From Firm-04 sp045627405 (GTDB lineage Bacteria; Bacillota; Clostridia; Oscillospirales; Ruminococcaceae): a stretch of 17,047 nt of DNA. This document shows positions 13,253 to 17,047 of the stretch, piece after piece. The stretch's first letter is position 1. Every line of letters begins with the position of its first letter. The DNA lies in NCBI GenBank assembly GCA_045627405.1, contig JAZQNP010000008.1:1-17047 (forward strand). The letters run 5' to 3'. The notes below the pieces were generated by a model that was not told where the DNA came from, did not search any database, and saw only the letters and a list, made by a program, of their open reading frames with translations. The position numbers and the translations under genes are program-made.

Positions 13253-14317
13253 ATGGATGCACTCGCTTATAAATGCCCAAACTGCTGTGCGGATCTCAAA
13301 TTCAATGCCGCGACACAGACCTTTACCTGCGACTACTGTTCCAGCAGCTTTACACAGGCGGAGATGGATGCCATTGCGCAGCAGCTCGAACAGCATGCTG
13401 CCGGAAGATCCGATGAGGAAATCAAAACCGATGCGGAATTTACCGAACACACCTCTGTCTATTCCTGCGACAGCTGCGGTGCTACCATCATGGCAGATGA
13501 CAACACTGCCGCAACCTTCTGCTACTACTGCCATAATCCGGTCATCCTCAAAGGCAGAGTCTCCGGCGATTTCAGACCCTCCTATGTGCTGCCCTTTCAG
13601 ATCGACAGAGATGCCGCGCTCGGTCATTTCCGCGACTGGTGCAAAAAACACTGGTTTTTGCCCAAAGACTTCCTCTCGGCGGCACAGCAGGAGAAAATTA
13701 CCGGTCTGTATGTCCCGTTCTGGGTCACGGACTGCAACATGAACGCCGAAATGGAAGCCCTCGGCAAGATCGTCCGCTCCTGGACCTCCGGCGATTACCG
13801 CTATACCGAAACACGCGAATTTGCGGTCGCGCGCAAAGCCAAGGTCGTTCTCCGCGGACTGCCTGCCGACGGCGCAAGCCATATCGACGACGATCTCATG
13901 GAAGCCGTCGAACCCTTCGACTACCGGCAGGTCAAGCCCTTTGCCATGCAGTACCTCAGCGGCTTCTTTGCCGAAAAATATGATATGAATATGTCTGCCA
14001 TGTTCCCGCGCATCCAGAAACGCGCGGTGCAGGCAAGCGATCAGCTCCTGCGCGCAACCATGAAAAATTATTCCTCGGTCTCTGTCACGCGGTCCGATAT
14101 TAAGGTCATGAGTACCTCCTGGGAATACATGCTGCTCCCGGTCTGGTTTATGACATACAGCTACCGCGGCAAAATCTATGAATTCGCGCTCAACGGGCAA
14201 ACTGCCAAATTTGTCGGGACGCCGCCGGTCAGTGTGCCGCGCATCGCACTCTTCTCTGCCGGCATCGGGCTGCTCGCTGCGCTGCTGACCGTTGTGATAG
14301 GGGTGATGTTATCTTGA
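13253..14317 (+). CDS. Double zinc-ribbon protein with C-terminal TM anchor
   Basis: This is a 354-aa protein with two four-cysteine ribbons: Cys8/Cys11 with Cys26/Cys29, and Cys72/Cys75 with Cys90/Cys93. A long central domain of unknown function contains YVPFWVTD (153-160) and LPVWFMTYSYRGKIYEFALN (295-314), where a GKxYxFxxNGQ pattern is typical of this Firmicute family. A TM helix covers ~331-352 and the bulk is probably cytoplasmic. AAGGAG lies 11 bases before the ATG. Its stop TGA shares bases with the TTG start of the TPM-domain gene, so the two are translationally coupled and probably act together at the membrane. The biochemical function is unknown. Confidence 0.9.
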   Translation: MDALAYKCPNCCADLKFNAATQTFTCDYCSSSFTQAEMDAIAQQLEQHAAGRSDEEIKTDAEFTEHTSVYSCDSCGATIMADDNTAATFCYYCHNPVILKGRVSGDFRPSYVLPFQIDRDAALGHFRDWCKKHWFLPKDFLSAAQQEKITGLYVPFWVTDCNMNAEMEALGKIVRSWTSGDYRYTETREFAVARKAKVVLRGLPADGASHIDDDLMEAVEPFDYRQVKPFAMQYLSGFFAEKYDMNMSAMFPRIQKRAVQASDQLLRATMKNYSSVSVTRSDIKVMSTSWEYMLLPVWFMTYSYRGKIYEFALNGQTAKFVGTPPVSVPRIALFSAGIGLLAALLTVVIGVMLS

Positions 14318-15249
14318 TCAGAAAACATTTCTTGCAGACGGCTGCCGCTGCCCTGACTGCCGCTGCCCTGACTGCCGCGTTCACCGGCAGTCTTCCGGTC
14401 TCCGCTGCCAGACAGTACGAAGCCTGTATCTCCAATGTGAAGGTCTATGATGTTCAGGGCGTCTTTGATGCGGAAACACTTGAAATCGCCTCACACGCTG
14501 TACAGAGCACCAGTGAAGCCATTGATATGTATGTCGCGGTCTATATCTGCGGCAGCGAAACCAAATTCTCCTCGGACAGCGCGGTCGCAGCCTATGCCGA
14601 TGATGCCTATGACGCGCTCTTTAATCCGCAGTACGATGTCGATACCGACGGCGTGCTTCTGCTCATCAATAATTCCACAAACTATGACTACCTCTCCACC
14701 TCCGGCATGGGACAGCTCTATTACTATAACGGCAGCGATGATGACCGGACATGGCAGATTCTCGAAGATATTACACCTGCACTCAAAAATGAGGACTACC
14801 TCTCTGCCATCTACACCTTCTGCACCGATCTCGAAAAATATTACAATGCAGGCATCCCCGATAACAGCTATTCCTACGATGCGGAGAAGGAGACTTATTA
14901 CTACAATTCCGGCGGCTCTTTGGTGGAAGCAAACTCGCTCCCGTGGTGGTTCGGCACGAATTTCCGGTTCCTGATCCCGCTTGGGCTCATCATCGGTGCC
15001 ATCGCTGCCGCAATCGCAGCGTTCTGCATCAAAAACAGCTATCAGCTCAAAAAATCTCTTTCACCCATTAACTACGTCAGTCAGCAGGAAACCAATTTCT
15101 ACGTCAAGGATGACCTCTTCCTGCGAAAGCATGTCTCCAAAACCTACATCAGCTCCGATTCCGGCGGCAGGAGCGGGGGAGGCGGCGGCGGTCATTCCCA
15201 CTCGTCCTCCGGCGGTCATTCCCACGGCGGCGGCGGCCATCACAGATAA
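14314..15249 (+). CDS. Secreted membrane-anchored TPM-domain protein
   Basis: This is a 311-aa protein. The TTG at 14314 overlaps the previous stop by four bases and has AGGGGTGA seven bases upstream. A signal peptide covers 1-32, encoded in part by a perfect 15-bp tandem duplication (14344-14373) that gives an AAALT repeat. Residues ~43-175 form a TPM domain (PF04536/DUF477): VYDVQGVFD, the acidic TDGVLLLIN strand, and LSTSGMG. A TM helix covers ~216-239. The tail after residue 280 is almost only Gly, His and Ser, and could bind metal or simply be flexible. The TPM domain has been linked to phosphatase activity and to photosystem repair in plants; in Firmicutes the role is open. It is paired with the zinc-ribbon protein. 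Confidence 0.9.
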   Translation: MIRKHFLQTAAAALTAAALTAAFTGSLPVSAARQYEACISNVKVYDVQGVFDAETLEIASHAVQSTSEAIDMYVAVYICGSETKFSSDSAVAAYADDAYDALFNPQYDVDTDGVLLLINNSTNYDYLSTSGMGQLYYYNGSDDDRTWQILEDITPALKNEDYLSAIYTFCTDLEKYYNAGIPDNSYSYDAEKETYYYNSGGSLVEANSLPWWFGTNFRFLIPLGLIIGAIAAAIAAFCIKNSYQLKKSLSPINYVSQQETNFYVKDDLFLRKHVSKTYISSDSGGRSGGGGGGHSHSSSGGHSHGGGGHHR

Positions 15250-15303
15250 TGCCGCGATCTATACAGCGGATTTTCATGCCGCAATAAAAGGAGAAGAATT
15301 ACT

Positions 15304-16944
15304 ATGGACTATTCAGCTCTCGCAGAATTGCTGTTTCCCGATATTACCAAAACAATCGACGACTATGAAAAACTGTATCCCCCGCGCAGTCTCCCGCAGG
15401 GCGCGGTTGTCACGCGCATCGCGCCCAGCCCGACCGGCTTTGTTCACCTCGGCAACCTCTATAATGCCATCGGAGAACGGCTCGCGCACCAGACCGGCGG
15501 CGTCTTCTATCTGCGCATTGAGGACACCGATCAGAAACGTGAGGTCGAGGGCGCGGTCGAGGCGGTCATTGATGCCATGAACTTCTACGGCGTTCACTTC
15601 GATGAGGGTGCGACCGTTGACGGCGAAACCGGCAATTACGGCCCCTATCGGCAGAGACAGAGAAAAGAACTCTATCAGACTGTCGCAAAATCACTCGTGC
15701 TGCAAGGACTCGCTTATCCCTGCTTCTGCTCAGAGGATGACCTCAAAGCCATGCACGAACAGCAGGAAGCTGCAAAAGATAACTACGGCTATTTCGGCAA
15801 ATATGCCGTCTGGCGCGACCGATCCCTCGATGACATCCGGCAGGCTCTCAATGCCGGTACGGACTGGGTGCTGCGCTTTCGCTCCGACGGAGATCCCGAT
15901 CATTCCGTTGCCGTCCTTGACGGCATCCGCGGTGAGCTCAAAGTGCAGGAAAACTATACCGATTTTGTGCTGCTGAAATCTGACGGCATCCCGACCTATC
16001 ACTTCGCACATGTCTGCGACGACCACTTCATGCGCACGACCCATGTCATCCGCGATGAAAGCTGGCTCGCAACCCTGCCCATTCATGTGCAGCTCTTTGA
16101 TACGCTCCGCTGGCAGAGACCCGTCTATTGCCACACGGCGACCCTCATGAAAATGGACGGTGCTTCCAAACGGAAACTCTCCAAACGCAAAGACCCCGAA
16201 CTCGCACTCAGCTTCTACCGCGAAGCCGGATTCCCGCAGGAGGCGACTTGGCTCTATCTGCTGACTGTGCTGAACAGCAACTTTGAAGAATGGCATCTCC
16301 AAAATCCGGATGCCGCTTCCCGCGATTTTACCTTCTCCCTCGAAAAAATGAGTACCTCCGGCGCACTCTTCGATCTCGAAAAGCTCGACAATATCGCAAA
16401 GGAATTCCTATCCCGTCAGACTGCGGAATTTGTCTATGACGGGCTGCTCTCCTGGGCGAATACCTATGACGCAGAGCTCGCGGACAGAATGACACGCAAA
16501 GCCGACTTCTACCGCGCTGCAATCGGCGTCGGCAGAGGAGGCGACAAGCCCCGCAAGGACTACGGAAGCTGGTCTGCTGCTGCAAAATTCCTCTCGTTCT
16601 ATGATGAGGAAACCCTTGCAATCGTCGATGAATGCCCGCAGAATGCCGACGGCGACAAAAAAACCGAAATCCTGAACCGTTACCTCGATTCCCTCGATTT
16701 TGCCGACACACAAGAGGAATGGTTTGCAAAGGTCAAGGTCATCACAGAGGAACTTGGCTATGCGGTGCAGCCGAAAAAATATAAGAAAAATCCGGAGCTG
16801 TATCAGGGCAGTATCGTCGATGTGACAAATCTCTTGCGCGTTGCCGTCACCGGAAGACAGAATGCCCCCGACCTCTGGGAGATCAGCCAAGTGCTCGGTG
16901 AGACTGAAACCCGCCGCCGGCTCACTGCCTACCGCGATGCCTGA
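15304..16944 (+). CDS. gltX: Glutamyl-tRNA synthetase
   Basis: This 546-aa class I synthetase charges tRNA-Glu (and tRNA-Gln where transamidation is used). The HIGH-equivalent is PSPTGFVHLGN (41-51), EDTD is at 73-76, the catalytic-domain Cys pair is CFC (140-142), and the KMSKS equivalent is KLSKR (291-295) followed by KDPE. The C-terminal helical anticodon-binding domain follows, and the length is somewhat above the ~480-aa norm. It keeps GluRS features and lacks a GlnRS beta-barrel pattern, so glutamate is the expected substrate. AAAGGAG lies ten bases before the ATG. It is 54 bases after the TPM gene in the same direction and may share its promoter. A repeat copy begins immediately after the stop. 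Confidence 0.95.
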   Translation: MDYSALAELLFPDITKTIDDYEKLYPPRSLPQGAVVTRIAPSPTGFVHLGNLYNAIGERLAHQTGGVFYLRIEDTDQKREVEGAVEAVIDAMNFYGVHFDEGATVDGETGNYGPYRQRQRKELYQTVAKSLVLQGLAYPCFCSEDDLKAMHEQQEAAKDNYGYFGKYAVWRDRSLDDIRQALNAGTDWVLRFRSDGDPDHSVAVLDGIRGELKVQENYTDFVLLKSDGIPTYHFAHVCDDHFMRTTHVIRDESWLATLPIHVQLFDTLRWQRPVYCHTATLMKMDGASKRKLSKRKDPELALSFYREAGFPQEATWLYLLTVLNSNFEEWHLQNPDAASRDFTFSLEKMSTSGALFDLEKLDNIAKEFLSRQTAEFVYDGLLSWANTYDAELADRMTRKADFYRAAIGVGRGGDKPRKDYGSWSAAAKFLSFYDEETLAIVDECPQNADGDKKTEILNRYLDSLDFADTQEEWFAKVKVITEELGYAVQPKKYKKNPELYQGSIVDVTNLLRVAVTGRQNAPDLWEISQVLGETETRRRLTAYRDA

Positions 16945-16945
16945 G

Positions 16946-17047
16946 ATAAATCGGAATTTGGCGGCATCATTGAGAGATGTTTTGAGGGCTCCGCCCTCAA
17001 ACTCCCGCTGAGGGGATAGCGATCCCCTCAGACTCCCCTATATAAAA
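16946..17047 (-). repeat. Interspersed double-hairpin repeat, copy 3 (cut by window end)
   Basis: This is the reverse complement of 3492-3600 with two visible substitutions, one in the end motif (ATAAATCGGAATTTGGCGGC) and one in the loop of hairpin A (TCC instead of TCT). Both stems are intact: TTTGAGGGC/GCCCTCAAA and TGAGGGGAT/ATCCCCTCA. It starts one base after the gltX stop codon, so its hairpins form the 3' end of the gltX message. Whether a left unit follows cannot be seen. Confidence 0.9.

Noticed and set aside
13061..14200. 379-codon minus-strand frame
   Set aside because: It is antisense to the zinc-ribbon gene and crosses that gene's promoter.
15250..15303. T-box or other tRNA-sensing leader before gltX
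   Set aside because: The gap is only 54 bases, with no T-box sequence and no terminator.
1..17047. tRNA, rRNA or CRISPR array
   Set aside because: No cloverleaf, rRNA segment or regularly spaced repeat was seen on either strand by eye. A tRNAscan-SE run would confirm the lack of tRNAs.

Overview
The window looks like chromosomal DNA from a cellulosome-forming gut or rumen Ruminococcus-type Firmicute (Oscillospiraceae). Three things point there. A secreted GH10 xylanase ends in a Thr-rich linker and a type-I-like dockerin. Promoters are near-consensus sigma-A type (TTGACA-17-TATAAT) and ribosome binding sites are strong AGGAGG type, in GC-moderate DNA. Control is by Firmicute-style leaders: lysine riboswitch, compact cobalamin riboswitch and L10 leader. 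The species assignment is an inference.

Layout. (1) 1-3934, minus strand: a surface-protein cassette of three genes. These are a 105-aa protein with a homing-endonuclease-associated-repeat-like motif, a 299-aa secreted protein with a transcobalamin-C-like (DUF4430) domain and a PATG/TM/RRR wall-anchor tail, and a 627-aa protein with an alpha/alpha-barrel-like domain, two central TM helices and a C-terminal DUF4430 domain. An identical 109-bp direct repeat lies on both sides of the cassette. Upstream, on the same strand, are a consensus promoter and an RNA that reads as a compact cobalamin (Cbl-II-like) riboswitch. (2) 4041-8511, plus strand: a lysine/DAP operon, asd - two uncharacterised genes - dapA - dapB, behind a lysine riboswitch with an intrinsic terminator. 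(3) 8783-10866, plus strand: the dockerin-bearing GH10 xylanase with its own promoter and terminator. (4) 10880-12146, minus strand: rplJ-rplL behind an L10-type attenuating leader. (5) 12246-13011, minus strand: a hemolysin III/PAQR membrane protein. (6) 13141-16944, plus strand: a zinc-ribbon membrane protein translationally coupled to a TPM-domain protein, then gltX. A third copy of the repeat begins just after the gltX stop and runs off the window.

The most interesting unit is the first. Both larger proteins carry the C-terminal fold of eukaryotic transcobalamin/intrinsic factor, and one also carries a barrel-like domain, so together they recall the two-domain plan of those B12 carriers. 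A cobalamin-type riboswitch sits upstream on the same strand. This suggests a corrinoid-capture surface system. However, a terminator and a repeat element lie between the riboswitch and the genes, so the regulatory link is not proven.

The second point of interest is the repeat family. Its units keep the same layout (conserved end, hairpin A, hairpin B, A/T-rich core), but the hairpin stems differ in sequence while remaining complementary. This suggests that structure rather than sequence is being kept.
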